Positions 35,337 through 45,143 are shown, numbered from the stretch's first letter. The stretch: 64,000 nt of DNA from JAGOBP01 sp964550855 (GCA_964550855.1 CAZKBQ010000017.1:17328-81327), one strand, 5' to 3'. Translations and numbers: made by a program. The notes: generated by a model not told the origin, from the sequence alone.

Positions 35337-38300
35337 TCATCTCATAAGCAGCGGCAGATACAGATACATCAGATTCGGCACTGACTCATAGTTCAGCGTG
35401 ACGGTGATGGTGTGCGGGCTGCCCGACACGCCCGGCGACGTGACGGTGATGTGGCCGGTGTACGTGCCCAGCGCCAGCCCGGTGAAATCGGCGCTCACGT
35501 CCAACTGCTGCGGCGCCGCGCCCGACGTCGGCGTCACGTTGAGCCACGCGGCGTCTTTCGTGACGGTGTAGTTCAGCGTGCCGCCGCCCACATTGGTCAC
35601 CCACGTCGATTTGACGCCCGGCAGCGGACTGTAGTCGTTGACGGTGAAGCCCATGCTGACCGAGCCGACGTTGAGGATGGGCGTGGGAATGGGATGGCTG
35701 GCCGCGTTCAACGGATCGGTCCCGGCGTTGAGCTCGGTCAGGTCGGTGTAGCCGTCGCCGTCGGTATCGCCGGCGCGCGGATTGGTGCCGTGGTGATACT
35801 CGTCGAGGTTCGACAGGCCGTCGCTGTCCACGTCGATGTTGGCGTCGCTGGCGTCCAGCGGATTGAGTTGATACTGCTGTTCCCACGCATTGGGCAGGCC
35901 GTCGCGATCGTAGTCGGGGATCACCGTCACCGTGATCGAGCGCGAGCCGCTCAGCGCATTGGCGTCCACCTGCAGCGTGATGGTGTTGACGCCCACCGCC
36001 GTGAGCGGCGCCGTGATGGTGCGGGTGTTGCCCACGGTGACGTTGTTGAGCTGCCACGTAAACGCCCCGGCGTTTTCGCCGCTGCTCGTCAACGAGCCAC
36101 CTTCCAGATCGATCACTTCGCCTTCGGCCAGCGTCGCGCCGTTTTCGGGCGAGAGGATCAGCGCGGTGGGCGCCTGCGCCGTCAGCGCGAAGGCGTTGGA
36201 CGTGGCGAAGGCAGTGTTGAAGCCGTCGCTGGCGCGCACGCGCACTTTGGCGGTATTGGTCGCGGTCACGTAGCCCGGCTTCCACTCGTAGCTATTGCCG
36301 ATGATCTTGGGATTGATCTTCAGCCACGTTGCGCCGTTGTCGGCCGAGTAGTCGAGCGCGAATTGCAGCGGGTCGCCGTCGAGGTCGTTGGCCGTCCACG
36401 TCACGTTGAGGGGCGACGCGGCGTTGAACGTGCCGCCGTTGGGCGCAGTCAGGTTGATCGTCGGCGCGTGGGCGCTGACCGTCTTCGACCATAGCACCAC
36501 ATTGTCGTGAACGATCTCGGCCTTCACGGCGTTATCAGGGAACGGCACGCGCAGGTTGAACAGCGAGATCGGGTTGGTGCCGTGATCGGCCTGCCCGGGC
36601 TGATGCGCGTCGTGATACAGGCCGGTGTCGTGCGGCGTCAGTGCGTCTTCTTCCAGCGCAAAGAGCTGATCGTGCAGCACGCTGTTATCGGCCGCGCGGA
36701 TGATCAGGTGATGGGTGCCATTCGACACTGGCGGCGTGACCTCGCCATCGTTCACGGCCACGTAGGATAGCGAAGTGGTTACGGTGCCCGATAGATCGAT
36801 CTGGCCGTTAAGGTGGAAGGTGCGCGTGACGTCGCTGGCAACCGTCGGGGCAGCTGGTCCGATCGGGGTGTTGGACGCCCCCTGCGCGGCGTAGCCGTAG
36901 CAGCCGCCGCCGCCACACAACTGATCGAGGAAGTTGCGATAGTCATACGGCTCGATCACGGTGTTGAAGTTGTTGCGGTTGGGCGCGTACGAGATGATCG
37001 ATTTGGCGGTGTCGGTCTGATTGTTCCCGGCGCTGACCGAGCACGACGCCGTGAACATCGCCTTCGGCGCATCGGCCCCGAACAGCATGACCACCTTTCG
37101 ATTTGGATCGCCCGTGGCATCGTCCAGCGCCTGCCGGAAGGTGCGCGAGGTGCTGCACAGGCTGAAGTCATTGCCCCAGCGGCCTTCGTTGTACTTGCTG
37201 TGATTGTCCTCGCCGGGCACGTTGCTGGACTGGTAGTTGGGCGCGTCCGAATCGACGAAGCCGAAGGCGTGCATGACCTCGTGCGCGATGTAGCGCCCGC
37301 CTAAATTGGTCTGGTTGATGGCGACGACGGTGCGCCAGCTGGGGCTGCCAATGCCGCCGCCGCTCTTGTCGGCGATGTTGTTTTGATCGATGAAAGCCAC
37401 CGCCCACGTCTTGCCGCCGGGATCGAGATAGTCATCGACCAGCTCGCGCGCGGCTTCGTGATTGCTGTTGTCGCCGCCGATTTTGATCTTGTCGGGATAG
37501 CTGTACCAGATGGGCGTGGAGTGCAGCCAGCTGTAGCGCCCGCCTGTGGCCCAACCGTCCTGCTGCGGATAGATGCGCGCCACCGCCGCAAAGTTGGCGT
37601 ACTTGGTCTGCTCGTAATTCGGATCCTGCTCGCCGGCCGTATCACCGGTGACCATCATGGTGATGATGTGCCGCCGCACGTTGGCCGTGTCCACAAAGTT
37701 GAACTTGCTCTTGGGCAGGTTGATGGTCAGCACATCGATGTTGTTGTTGCGCAGCACCACGTCCACGCTGTCAAAGTATTGCAGCGTCGAAACATAGGGC
37801 AGGTGCAGATCGTCCAGTTTGTAGGCCACATCGGCGATGTCCAGCGGCGCGACCAGGCTGACGGCGTCGCCCACCGAGAAGCCGGGCGCTATTGACGGCA
37901 GGGTTCGGCCGCCCGGATAATTGGTTACACCGCCGCTCAGGGTGAAGCCGCCCGTGAATTTCCACGTCAACGAGGCGCGTGTGATTTGCGCCTTACCGCA
38001 GCCGGTGGCTGAGGCAGCCAACTGCACCAGCGTGCGCTTGCCCCAGATCAACCGCTCACCTTCGAGGGCCTGCTGCACTTTGGTCTGGCTCACGTTAATC
38101 GTCGCCACCGACAGCCCCTGGGCGGCGATGACTTGATTGTTGTTGAGCAACCGCACGCGCACCTGTCCGCTGGTGTCGCCGGGGCGGATGAATGTGCGCA
38201 CCTGCGTGGGATCGGTCGCGTCGGCAATGCGTTCCGCGCCGCTGCCAATCTTCACGTAGGCGGCCGCGCTGCCGTCGAGGAAACCCAGGCCGCTGATCTT

Positions 38301-40859
38301 CAGTTCCGATCCGGCGCTGAGGCAGGTGGTGTCGAGGCCGGTGATCTTGGGCATCAACTGGAAGGTCGCCGCGCTCAACGGCGACTTAAGCCCGTTGGCT
38401 TCCACCTGCAACTTGCCGCTATTCGCCAACGCCGGCACTTTCACCGCGATCGACGTGGTCGTCACCGAGATTACTTCAGCCGCCAAACTTGTGATGTGAT
38501 TTGAGCCGGTTGGGAACTTGACGACGTTGAACTCCGGCCCGCGATCGTCGAAGTTGCTGCCGTTGATGATCACGGTGGCGCCGGGCGTGGCCGAGATGGG
38601 CGAGAACGACGAAATCGCCGGGACGAGAGAGCCGATCGGGCTGGTGATGACCCCGCGCACCGCCAGCGACGCATTGCCCTGCACCCACGTCCGATCGGCA
38701 TCGGCGGCGACATCGGCCAAGCGATGTGAATCGAGCGCGGTTTCAGGCGCGCGGAAGGTGCGCCATGTCGTGCCTTGCCGCAGCACCAGGCCGCCCGCCG
38801 TGGTCGTCCAGATGCGGCCGGCGGGATCAGCCGTGATGCGCAGCGTCTGCGTGTGCGGTACGTAAGCGGTGGTACTGTACACCGTCCACGTGCTGCTCAC
38901 CGAGTTGGACACGGCCACGCCGCCGCCATACGTGGACACCCACATATTACCGGCAGCATCGTTGGTGAGGCCGGTGATTTGATTGGCGGGCAGGCCGTTG
39001 GCCGTGGTGTAATTGATCCACGCCGTGTTGCCGCCGGTTGGATTGTAAACGCTGAGGCCGGTCGCCGTGCCGATCCACAAGCGATCGGCGCTGTCACGCG
39101 CCAACGCCAGAACGATGTTGCCCGCGATCGGCGAAGTGCCTGTCGTAAAGGTGAGCCAGTAGCCGGCCTCGGCGCGCATGGCCAGGCCGTTATTCGTGCC
39201 CGCCCAGATGCGGCCCAGCTGATCGGACAGCAGCGCGTTCACGCCGTTGTTCGGCAGACCGCTCGCCGTGGTGTACGGCGTAAAGGTGGCGTTATCGTAA
39301 TCGTACACGCCGCTGCCGGCGGTGCCGATCCACAAGTGATTGTTGGCATCGCGCGCGAAGCTCGTCACGTAACTGGCGTTGCCGGGGATCGTCGTGGTGG
39401 TGAACACCCCGCCGTCGGTGTAGGCGATCTTCGACGTGCCGCCAATCCATGTGCGGGTGGCTTCGTTGAAGATCGATTGCGGCGTTTCGCCGTTGGGCAC
39501 ATTGCTGATGCGCAGCCAGTTGGGCGAATGCACGCTGAAGGCGTTGAGGCTGTTGTGTCCCCACCACACCGCTTCGCCCACGGCCAGCACGACGCGCATA
39601 TCGTTGCTCAACACCGGCGACGAACTGGTGGTGTAGAACTTCCACGTGCCGTTGTCGTACACCACGCCGCCGCCGTTGGAGCCGCGCAGCGCCATCCAGA
39701 TGCGCCCGGCATAATCTTCGCTGAGATCAAACACGTCGTTGTTGGGCAGGCCCGGCGAGGTGGAGTTGTAGCGCGTCCAGAAAACGAGCGGGATGGGACT
39801 GCTGGTGGCGGTGCGCACACACACCCCGGCCGGAATATCGACGTTGGGCGCATTGACCTGGGCGGGGACGATGTCAACCGGGCTGAACCACACCCGGTGC
39901 TGGCGATCGACGATAACGCGCCTGGGATAACTAAAGAGGCACGAGCCGCCGCCGAAGCTGTTGCTGAAGGTGGTGCCGTTCCACGAGGTGAGGCCGCCAT
40001 AGTTGGCAAACCACGTGGTCGTCGTCGCGCCGTTGATGTCGACGGCTACATCGTACACGATGTTGCTGGGCAAACCGCTGCCGGTGTTGATGACGGTCCA
40101 CGTGGGAATGGGCCGGGTCGGCAGGTATCTGGCCGCGCCGGAGTTGGTGCTGATCCAGATGTAGTCGAGGCCGTTGGGATCGATGACGGCGGTCAGGCGA
40201 TTGATGGAATTGCTGGGCAGCGGTGAATTCGACGTGGTGTAAGTGATCCACGTGCCGCTGCTCAGGCTGTAAACGCTGATGCCGGAGCCGCTGGTGCCGA
40301 TCCACAGCTGGCTGCCCAGCACCGCCAGCGCCGAGACGTTGTTGCTGACCAGCCCACCCGGCGTGGCCGTGATGGATGTCCAGCCGTAAATGCCCGACGC
40401 ATTGGGGCCGTACACGCGCAGACCCAGCCCGCTCAAGGCCGCAAACAGGCGGCCATCGGGCGCATAAGCTATCGCCGTCACGCCCTGCGCGCCGGCCTGC
40501 AGCGTGTGCGTGATCCAGAAGCCGCTGAGCGGCGGCGTCGCGCCTTCAAACTGCGCGGGCACTTCCGATTGACGCGGCGACAGCAGTTGACGGCCGGCTT
40601 CCGTGCCATACACCGTCTGCCAATTTGGATTCGCTTGATCGACGACGACGGCTTGATCGGGTGCAGGTGCTCGATCGAGTGCGGCATCGGCCACCGGGCC
40701 GCTGACGACGCGAGACTCGTCAAGACCCGATCGATCCGGTGGCGCGATTGTGGACTGATCTTGCGCTCGAGCCACGCCCACGAATTGCAGCGGGCTGCTG
40801 AGCAAGGCCAATACTAATAAGCAGTACAACACGACGCGACGCGACGACGGCGCATTCAT
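35337..40859 (-). CDS. Secreted metalloprotease-like protein with two-component-type propeller, IPT/TIG, TSP3 and BACON-like domains
   Basis: 1840 aa. Signal peptide 1-32. Residues about 110-770 carry repeated propeller blades of the type LPSNxVxxLxxDxxGxxWIGTxxG, as in sensor propellers. An IPT/TIG domain follows (SFSPISATPGATVIINGSNF). Near residue 1193 is HEVMHAFGFVD, i.e. HExxHxxGxxD: H1193 and H1197 as zinc ligands, E1194 as base and D1203 as possible third ligand, a pattern known from snapalysin-like metzincins. Then come Ig-like modules, TSP3 repeats (DYDRDGLPNAWEQQY and DTDGDGYTDLTELNAG) and a BACON-like domain. The C-terminus is YLYLPLLMR. A propeller fused to a protease is an uncommon combination. 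It lies upstream of the 3362-aa gene on the same strand. Confidence 0.82.
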   Translation of the reverse strand: MNAPSSRRVVLYCLLVLALLSSPLQFVGVARAQDQSTIAPPDRSGLDESRVVSGPVADAALDRAPAPDQAVVVDQANPNWQTVYGTEAGRQLLSPRQSEVPAQFEGATPPLSGFWITHTLQAGAQGVTAIAYAPDGRLFAALSGLGLRVYGPNASGIYGWTSITATPGGLVSNNVSALAVLGSQLWIGTSGSGISVYSLSSGTWITYTTSNSPLPSNSINRLTAVIDPNGLDYIWISTNSGAARYLPTRPIPTWTVINTGSGLPSNIVYDVAVDINGATTTTWFANYGGLTSWNGTTFSNSFGGGSCLFSYPRRVIVDRQHRVWFSPVDIVPAQVNAPNVDIPAGVCVRTATSSPIPLVFWTRYNSTSPGLPNNDVFDLSEDYAGRIWMALRGSNGGGVVYDNGTWKFYTTSSSPVLSNDMRVVLAVGEAVWWGHNSLNAFSVHSPNWLRISNVPNGETPQSIFNEATRTWIGGTSKIAYTDGGVFTTTTIPGNASYVTSFARDANNHLWIGTAGSGVYDYDNATFTPYTTASGLPNNGVNALLSDQLGRIWAGTNNGLAMRAEAGYWLTFTTGTSPIAGNIVLALARDSADRLWIGTATGLSVYNPTGGNTAWINYTTANGLPANQITGLTNDAAGNMWVSTYGGGVAVSNSVSSTWTVYSTTAYVPHTQTLRITADPAGRIWTTTAGGLVLRQGTTWRTFRAPETALDSHRLADVAADADRTWVQGNASLAVRGVITSPIGSLVPAISSFSPISATPGATVIINGSNFDDRGPEFNVVKFPTGSNHITSLAAEVISVTTTSIAVKVPALANSGKLQVEANGLKSPLSAATFQLMPKITGLDTTCLSAGSELKISGLGFLDGSAAAYVKIGSGAERIADATDPTQVRTFIRPGDTSGQVRVRLLNNNQVIAAQGLSVATINVSQTKVQQALEGERLIWGKRTLVQLAASATGCGKAQITRASLTWKFTGGFTLSGGVTNYPGGRTLPSIAPGFSVGDAVSLVAPLDIADVAYKLDDLHLPYVSTLQYFDSVDVVLRNNNIDVLTINLPKSKFNFVDTANVRRHIITMMVTGDTAGEQDPNYEQTKYANFAAVARIYPQQDGWATGGRYSWLHSTPIWYSYPDKIKIGGDNSNHEAARELVDDYLDPGGKTWAVAFIDQNNIADKSGGGIGSPSWRTVVAINQTNLGGRYIAHEVMHAFGFVDSDAPNYQSSNVPGEDNHSKYNEGRWGNDFSLCSTSRTFRQALDDATGDPNRKVVMLFGADAPKAMFTASCSVSAGNNQTDTAKSIISYAPNRNNFNTVIEPYDYRNFLDQLCGGGGCYGYAAQGASNTPIGPAAPTVASDVTRTFHLNGQIDLSGTVTTSLSYVAVNDGEVTPPVSNGTHHLIIRAADNSVLHDQLFALEEDALTPHDTGLYHDAHQPGQADHGTNPISLFNLRVPFPDNAVKAEIVHDNVVLWSKTVSAHAPTINLTAPNGGTFNAASPLNVTWTANDLDGDPLQFALDYSADNGATWLKINPKIIGNSYEWKPGYVTATNTAKVRVRASDGFNTAFATSNAFALTAQAPTALILSPENGATLAEGEVIDLEGGSLTSSGENAGAFTWQLNNVTVGNTRTITAPLTAVGVNTITLQVDANALSGSRSITVTVIPDYDRDGLPNAWEQQYQLNPLDASDANIDVDSDGLSNLDEYHHGTNPRAGDTDGDGYTDLTELNAGTDPLNAASHPIPTPILNVGSVSMGFTVNDYSPLPGVKSTWVTNVGGGTLNYTVTKDAAWLNVTPTSGAAPQQLDVSADFTGLALGTYTGHITVTSPGVSGSPHTITVTLNYESVPNLMYLYLPLLMR

Positions 40860-41137
40860 CCTTGCCTCCCCTGGCTATAGTGTTGCGCTTAGTGTACCGC
40901 CGGCCTTGCCCGAAAATGTGACTTTTCTTGTCAATTTTCGCTGAGGAGCGAGTATATCGGAGTTGGAAGGGACTGTCTGTAGCAATTCCCGTTAGAATCG
41001 GTCAGAACTGTGTTTCTGATCGAGGTCGAATTGGCTGCGCGCCAACGTGACGGGGCAGCCTTCGACACAACGCGGCTGGCGGGGCAGCATCGGTCCACTG
41101 GACGAGGGTGGTTGGCCTGGCGCTGATGTCTTGCCGA
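40860..41137. other. Intergenic region with no gene seen
   Basis: 278 bases between two minus-strand genes. The 5' part is the leader of the 1840-aa protein (CCAGGGGAGGCAAGG before its ATG on the minus strand). A 9-bp hairpin with one G-U pair is at 40999-41022. Nothing else was recognised. Confidence 0.5.
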
Positions 41138-42262
41138 TCAGCGGTGGCGCGGCGTGGGCCACATCGGGGTGGGCCAGGTCTGTGTGGGCGCAGGCGCACC
41201 ATGCACGGGCCTCGTCGGCCACGGGATGATCGTGGCCCAGGGTGTCGGCGTTGGCGGCCATACTGACGGCTCAACGGTCGGCTGGCTGGTCGCGGGTGGA
41301 GTCGGCCAGGCGGTCGGCACATGCGTCGGCCACCACGTCGGCGCGACGGTTGGCCAGTGGCGGGCGGGGAGCGTGAATGTGACCGACGCGGTCGGCGTGG
41401 ACGGCACACTCGGTTGAGGCGTTGCCGTCATCGGCGGCACGCGGGTGCGTGTCGATTGAGGAGTGGGCACCAGTGTCATCGTGGGAGCGGGCGTGGGCAA
41501 CTGTGTTTCAGTTGGAAGCGGCACAGGCTCATCGGGCGTGTCGCGGGGCGGCACGGCTCGCAAAGCTTCACGCGCGCGCGCCATGGCAGGCCGAACCGAG
41601 GCGGGCAGCCGCACTTCATTGTCAGACAGCACGGCCGCCGATTGATCGGCCGATTGGCGCAATCGGACCAGCAGGGCATCCCGATCGGCACCCGCGGGAA
41701 GATTACGGGCCATGTCCGCGGCCGATCGAATTTGCGCGGCAAATGCGTCCAGCGTATCACCAGCGTCCGCCCCCTGCCCGCGCTCGATCAGCCGCTGCAC
41801 TTCATTCAAACGTTCACCGGCGAAGCCCAGGCTAAGCTCGCTGCGGGCAGCTACATCGGGTGAGAGTGCCAGCCGTAGCTGCTCAACCGTGATCTTCACC
41901 GGATACAGCCATTCAGTGGGCAACGATTGCGCCGACGCCACGACGACGCTGCCGCTGAATGCGACCAGCGCAATCACGGCCGCCAGGGCCCGCATCAACG
42001 TCAGGCGCAGCCGGCGCGAGGGTGCCGGGCGCGGAACATGGCGCGGCGGCAGCCGGGCGATCAGGCGCGTGCGCGCATCCGCGCGGAAGTCCGGAGACGG
42101 CCTGACGTGAGGCACGGCCCACAGCCGCTGAGCCACCGGCACCAGCTCGGAGAGCAAAACCTGCTGATCGGGATGGCGCGCCAGATATTCGTCGAGCGTC
42201 ACTTCGCGCCGCTCGAGCGCGTCGAGGCAGTCAGCCAGAGTCAGGGCCGCATCAGGCGTCAT
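41138..42262 (-). CDS. DUF5667-like membrane protein, probable partner of the ECF sigma factor
   Basis: 374 aa. The N-terminal part (LTLADCLDALERREVTLDEYLARHP) has the look of a short cytoplasmic anti-sigma-like segment, followed by one helix at about 90-112. Outside, a DUF5667-like helical domain starts TEWLYPVKITVEQLRLAL and runs to about 235. The last 130 residues are a Pro/Thr/Trp-rich stalk (TPTP, WPTP). Such proteins are regularly encoded after ECF sigma genes in Chloroflexota and related phyla and are thought to control them from the membrane. The start overlaps the end of the sigma gene by four bases, so both are made together. Confidence 0.75.
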   Translation of the reverse strand: MTPDAALTLADCLDALERREVTLDEYLARHPDQQVLLSELVPVAQRLWAVPHVRPSPDFRADARTRLIARLPPRHVPRPAPSRRLRLTLMRALAAVIALVAFSGSVVVASAQSLPTEWLYPVKITVEQLRLALSPDVAARSELSLGFAGERLNEVQRLIERGQGADAGDTLDAFAAQIRSAADMARNLPAGADRDALLVRLRQSADQSAAVLSDNEVRLPASVRPAMARAREALRAVPPRDTPDEPVPLPTETQLPTPAPTMTLVPTPQSTRTRVPPMTATPQPSVPSTPTASVTFTLPARHWPTVAPTWWPTHVPTAWPTPPATSQPTVEPSVWPPTPTPWATIIPWPTRPVHGAPAPTQTWPTPMWPTPRHR

Positions 42263-42822
42263 CGCACTTCACGTTCTGTTTTCAGCAGTTTGCGCAGCGC
42301 GGTCAGGGCGCGGTGCTGCAAAACCCGCACGGCTTCTTCGCTGCGTTGGAGCACGCGGCCCGTTTCAGCATGGCTGAGGCCGCTAATAAACCGGAGAGTG
42401 AGCACGTGTTGATAATCGGGCGACAGCCGCGCCAAGGCGCGGGACACCGTCTCGATGTCCTGCAGCGCGTCGAACTGATCCTCCGGGCCGGCGGCCTGAT
42501 CGCGCAGCGGCAACACGCCGTCCAGCGAGACGTCGGGCCGGCGCGTGCGGTGCCGATCGATCAACACATTGTGCGCGATGCGATACAACCAGGCGCTGAA
42601 CGGCACGTCGCGCACTTCAAACTTGTCCAGCGCCTCCCAGGCTTTCAAGAAAACCACTTCGGTCAGGTCTTCTGCTTCGGCCACCTCGCCCACGCGATAG
42701 AACACGTAGCGATAGATCACGTCCAGATAACGTTCGTACAGATCGCCAAAGGCTTGCGCGTCGCCGCGGCAGGCCCGCGCGACGAGCAAGTCTTCAGCTG
42801 AGCCTGAAGTCATGGGTGACAT
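42259..42822 (-). CDS. ECF subfamily RNA polymerase sigma factor
   Basis: 187 aa from the ATG at 42822 (an ATG at 42813 is equally possible). Region 2 is YERYLDVIYRYVFYRVG and LTEVVFLKAWEALDKF, with VPFSAWLYRIAHNVLIDRHR for -10 recognition. Region 4 is LARLSPDYQHVLTLRFISGLSHAETGRVL plus the recognition helix SEEAVRVLQHRALTALRK (long runs shortened here to the key parts). It directs polymerase to ECF promoters. Its own promoter (42841-42868) is the same as that of the nearby DUF11 gene, so it most likely regulates itself and that surface protein. Confidence 0.92.
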   Translation of the reverse strand: MSPMTSGSAEDLLVARACRGDAQAFGDLYERYLDVIYRYVFYRVGEVAEAEDLTEVVFLKAWEALDKFEVRDVPFSAWLYRIAHNVLIDRHRTRRPDVSLDGVLPLRDQAAGPEDQFDALQDIETVSRALARLSPDYQHVLTLRFISGLSHAETGRVLQRSEEAVRVLQHRALTALRKLLKTEREVR

Positions 42823-42840
42823 TACGACTCATGCCAGATG

Positions 42841-42868
42841 AAACGAACTCGGCCCGAAAGCGTTACAG
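42841..42868 (-). promoter_or_regulatory. ECF-type promoter of the sigma factor operon
   Basis: On the minus strand CTGTAACG (42868-42861) is followed after 13 bases by TTCGTTT (42847-42841), i.e. GTAAC, 16 bases, CGTT. The sequence and spacing are identical to the promoter at 45144-45171. The start codon at 42822 or 42813 lies directly downstream. Confidence 0.68.
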
Positions 42869-42882
42869 TTGGATACGACAGC

Positions 42883-42915
42883 GGGTCGCATCCGACGTCC
42901 GGTCGGATGCGACCC
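42883..42915. terminator. Strong hairpin between the DUF11 gene and the sigma operon
   Basis: A perfect 14-bp stem (GGGTCGCATCCGAC, 42883-42896, with 42902-42915) and 5-base loop. It lies after the stop of the DUF11 gene and just upstream of the sigma promoter, so it should insulate the two units. No U-tract. Confidence 0.65.
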
Positions 42916-42949
42916 ATTCTAAACCCGGGCGAATCGTCCCTTGAACACG

Positions 42950-45052
42950 CTACCGGACGAAGGTTGGCAGGAACAGGTTGTAAGGCGCGTCAGCCGTGGG
43001 CGCCAGTGACAGCGGATCGAGGCCGCTTTCCGGCAGCACGCTGTCGTACGTTAGATCATCGGGCTTGCCCGACGGAGCGCCGGGTGCCGCCAGATCGATC
43101 GAGGGCGCGGCCGGTTCAGCGGACGTCGGCCACCACGGCCACATCACGCGCGGCCCGCCACCCGGCTCGATGCTGAGATCGTACGTGGCCGCGGTGTAGC
43201 CGCGCACGATGAACAGATACAACCCGGCGCGCGGCGTGGTGAAGGTGATCACGTCGGTGCCCGTCAGCGGTTGCGTGCTCTTGTGATCGGGCCCGAAGTA
43301 ATTGCCCGGCCGCCACAGGTAGAGATCGGCATCACCCGTGATCGAGTTGAGCGTGGCGGTGACCTGCACGCCCTGATCGTAGTACACCAGATACGGCACC
43401 AGGCCGTGCTGCGCCACGCTGGCGCCGGGCAGTACCAGGCTCGCAAAGTCGAAGGCGCGCCGCGCCAGGTGTGAGATATTGCCGGCCGCATCCATCACCC
43501 AGGCACCGACGTAGTGCGTGCCGTTGGCCGGCCCCAGCGTCCAGTCGTAATCCGGCTGATAGGTGATCCAGCCGCTCGATTGGATCATCTCCCAATGCGG
43601 GCGCGGCGACGACGTCAGCTGCCATTCGCGGATGAACATGCGGCTGACGGTGAGGTTGTCGGTCGCGGATATGTGCAGCGTCACAGTCGGGCTGGTGAGC
43701 ACGTCTTGATCGCCGATGGTCAGGCTGTTCACGACCGGCGGGTGCAGATCGCCGGTGGGCGGGGTGGGCACCAGCAACACCCGCGCCGTGCGGTGAAGCA
43801 CGTTGGAGTTGAACAGGGTGGTCGTCATCGGATTTTCGACCGTGATCGTGGCTGTGTTTTCAACCGGCGTGGGCCGCGTGATGTCCGTCGTGGCGCTGAC
43901 CACGAAGGTGAGCGGCAGGCTTGACCCGGCGGTGACGGTGATGGCGTGCCACGCGAGCAGATCGGCGGCCGGATCGTACACACCGTCATTGGAGGCGGAG
44001 TTGAACACGTAGTTGACTTCGGCCGGGATGGGATCGGTGACATCCACGATCGCGTCTTCGGTGCCGCTGTTGATCAGGTTGATGGTGTAGGTGAACGGCT
44101 GGCCGGCAGCGACGATGCGCTGTGAGGCCGATTTATACGAGCCGCCCAACATCGGCCGCGGCGGCGGCACAGGCTGATTGAACACCACGATGGCGGCGCG
44201 GCGCTCGAAGGTCTCTGCGCCGGAGGCAATCGTCGCCACGTTGGTGATCAGCGTCGGCGTCACCAGATCGCCGGGGGTGACCGCGGTGAACGTCAGCGCC
44301 GCGTGGCCAAAGGGCGGCACCACAACGTCGGCCCAGCTGAGCGTGCGGCTGCCCGCATCATACGTGCCGCCGCCACTGGCTGAGCCATCGACATAGGTCA
44401 GCTGCGCGGAAACAGGATCGGTGACGCTGGCCGTAGCCGATAGCGGGCTGAAGTTGATCAGCTTGATCGTGTAGGTCACGGGGTCGCCCGGTCGAACGAT
44501 GAAACTGGACGCCATCTTATACGAGCGTTCCAGTCTGGACGGGAAGCCGGTGGCCGGCACGATCATGACCCAGGCCGGCGCACTCATAACGCGGCTGTTG
44601 ACGGCGATCTTCGCTTCGTTGATCACGGTCATCGGTGCGGGCAAATCAGCCGCCGTTGCGTCAAATGTCAGACGCACTTCACTGTTCGCGGCCACGGTGA
44701 TGGCCGGCCAGCTCAACGTGCGTGTGCCCGCATCGTAAACGGCGCCACCCGTGGCCGAGCCGGTGACGTACATCACCGGCAGCGGGAGTGCGTCGGTTAC
44801 GGCGGCGGTCGCATCGACATTGGTCATGTTACGCAGCGCGATGGTGTATGAGAAGGTCTGGCCGCTCGCGACGATGCTGCTGGACGCCCATTTGTGCGCG
44901 CTCACGCCGGGGCCGGGCATCGGCCCATTGTTCGACTCGGCTGCCGTTGCCGCCTGTCCGAGCGAGAGGGCGGCCAGCAGCGCTGCCGTCAGCGCGAGCA
45001 TCACCGGCAGCAGACGTTTGATCCGATGGATGGTATCGGTGGACAACCGCAT
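42950..45052 (-). CDS. Secreted DUF11-repeat surface protein
   Basis: 700 aa. Signal peptide about 1-37 (LLAALSLGQAATAA). Three DUF11-type modules follow, each with the pattern SxxVxxGxxxTYTIxLxN, VTDPxPxxxxYV and SGGxYDAGTRTLSW: residues about 50-170, 175-290 and 300-420. A further Ig-like domain (VTLHISATDNLTVSRMFI) and a pre-peptidase-like C-terminal domain (GDADLYLWRPGNYFG, DLSIEPGGG) lie behind. The C-terminus is NLFLPTFVR, similar to the two giant proteins. DUF11 repeats form stalks of cell-surface proteins. It is preceded by an ECF promoter identical to that of the adjacent sigma gene. Confidence 0.85.
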   Translation of the reverse strand: MRLSTDTIHRIKRLLPVMLALTAALLAALSLGQAATAAESNNGPMPGPGVSAHKWASSSIVASGQTFSYTIALRNMTNVDATAAVTDALPLPVMYVTGSATGGAVYDAGTRTLSWPAITVAANSEVRLTFDATAADLPAPMTVINEAKIAVNSRVMSAPAWVMIVPATGFPSRLERSYKMASSFIVRPGDPVTYTIKLINFSPLSATASVTDPVSAQLTYVDGSASGGGTYDAGSRTLSWADVVVPPFGHAALTFTAVTPGDLVTPTLITNVATIASGAETFERRAAIVVFNQPVPPPRPMLGGSYKSASQRIVAAGQPFTYTINLINSGTEDAIVDVTDPIPAEVNYVFNSASNDGVYDPAADLLAWHAITVTAGSSLPLTFVVSATTDITRPTPVENTATITVENPMTTTLFNSNVLHRTARVLLVPTPPTGDLHPPVVNSLTIGDQDVLTSPTVTLHISATDNLTVSRMFIREWQLTSSPRPHWEMIQSSGWITYQPDYDWTLGPANGTHYVGAWVMDAAGNISHLARRAFDFASLVLPGASVAQHGLVPYLVYYDQGVQVTATLNSITGDADLYLWRPGNYFGPDHKSTQPLTGTDVITFTTPRAGLYLFIVRGYTAATYDLSIEPGGGPRVMWPWWPTSAEPAAPSIDLAAPGAPSGKPDDLTYDSVLPESGLDPLSLAPTADAPYNLFLPTFVR

Positions 45053-45108
45053 GATCGTTCTCCTTGTATCCCAATTGGTCTTGGGTGCAAACCCTGGCTG
45101 TAAAGGGC

Positions 45109-45134
45109 GTTACGACCGTAACTGGCGTTACGGC
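45109..45134. promoter_or_regulatory. Palindrome in the leader of the DUF11 gene
   Basis: GTTACG-AC-CGTAAC (45109-45122), a perfect 6+2+6 inverted repeat, followed by another GGCGTTACGGC. The words resemble the ECF -35 element (CGTTACAG). Possible regulator site downstream of the start of transcription. Confidence 0.4.
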
Positions 45135-45143
45135 TGCAGAATT

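Noticed and set aside
40999..41022. Terminator after the DUF5667-like gene or before the 1840-aa gene
   Set aside because: The hairpin is only nine pairs with one G-U, has no U-tract and is not placed after a stop codon in the right orientation.
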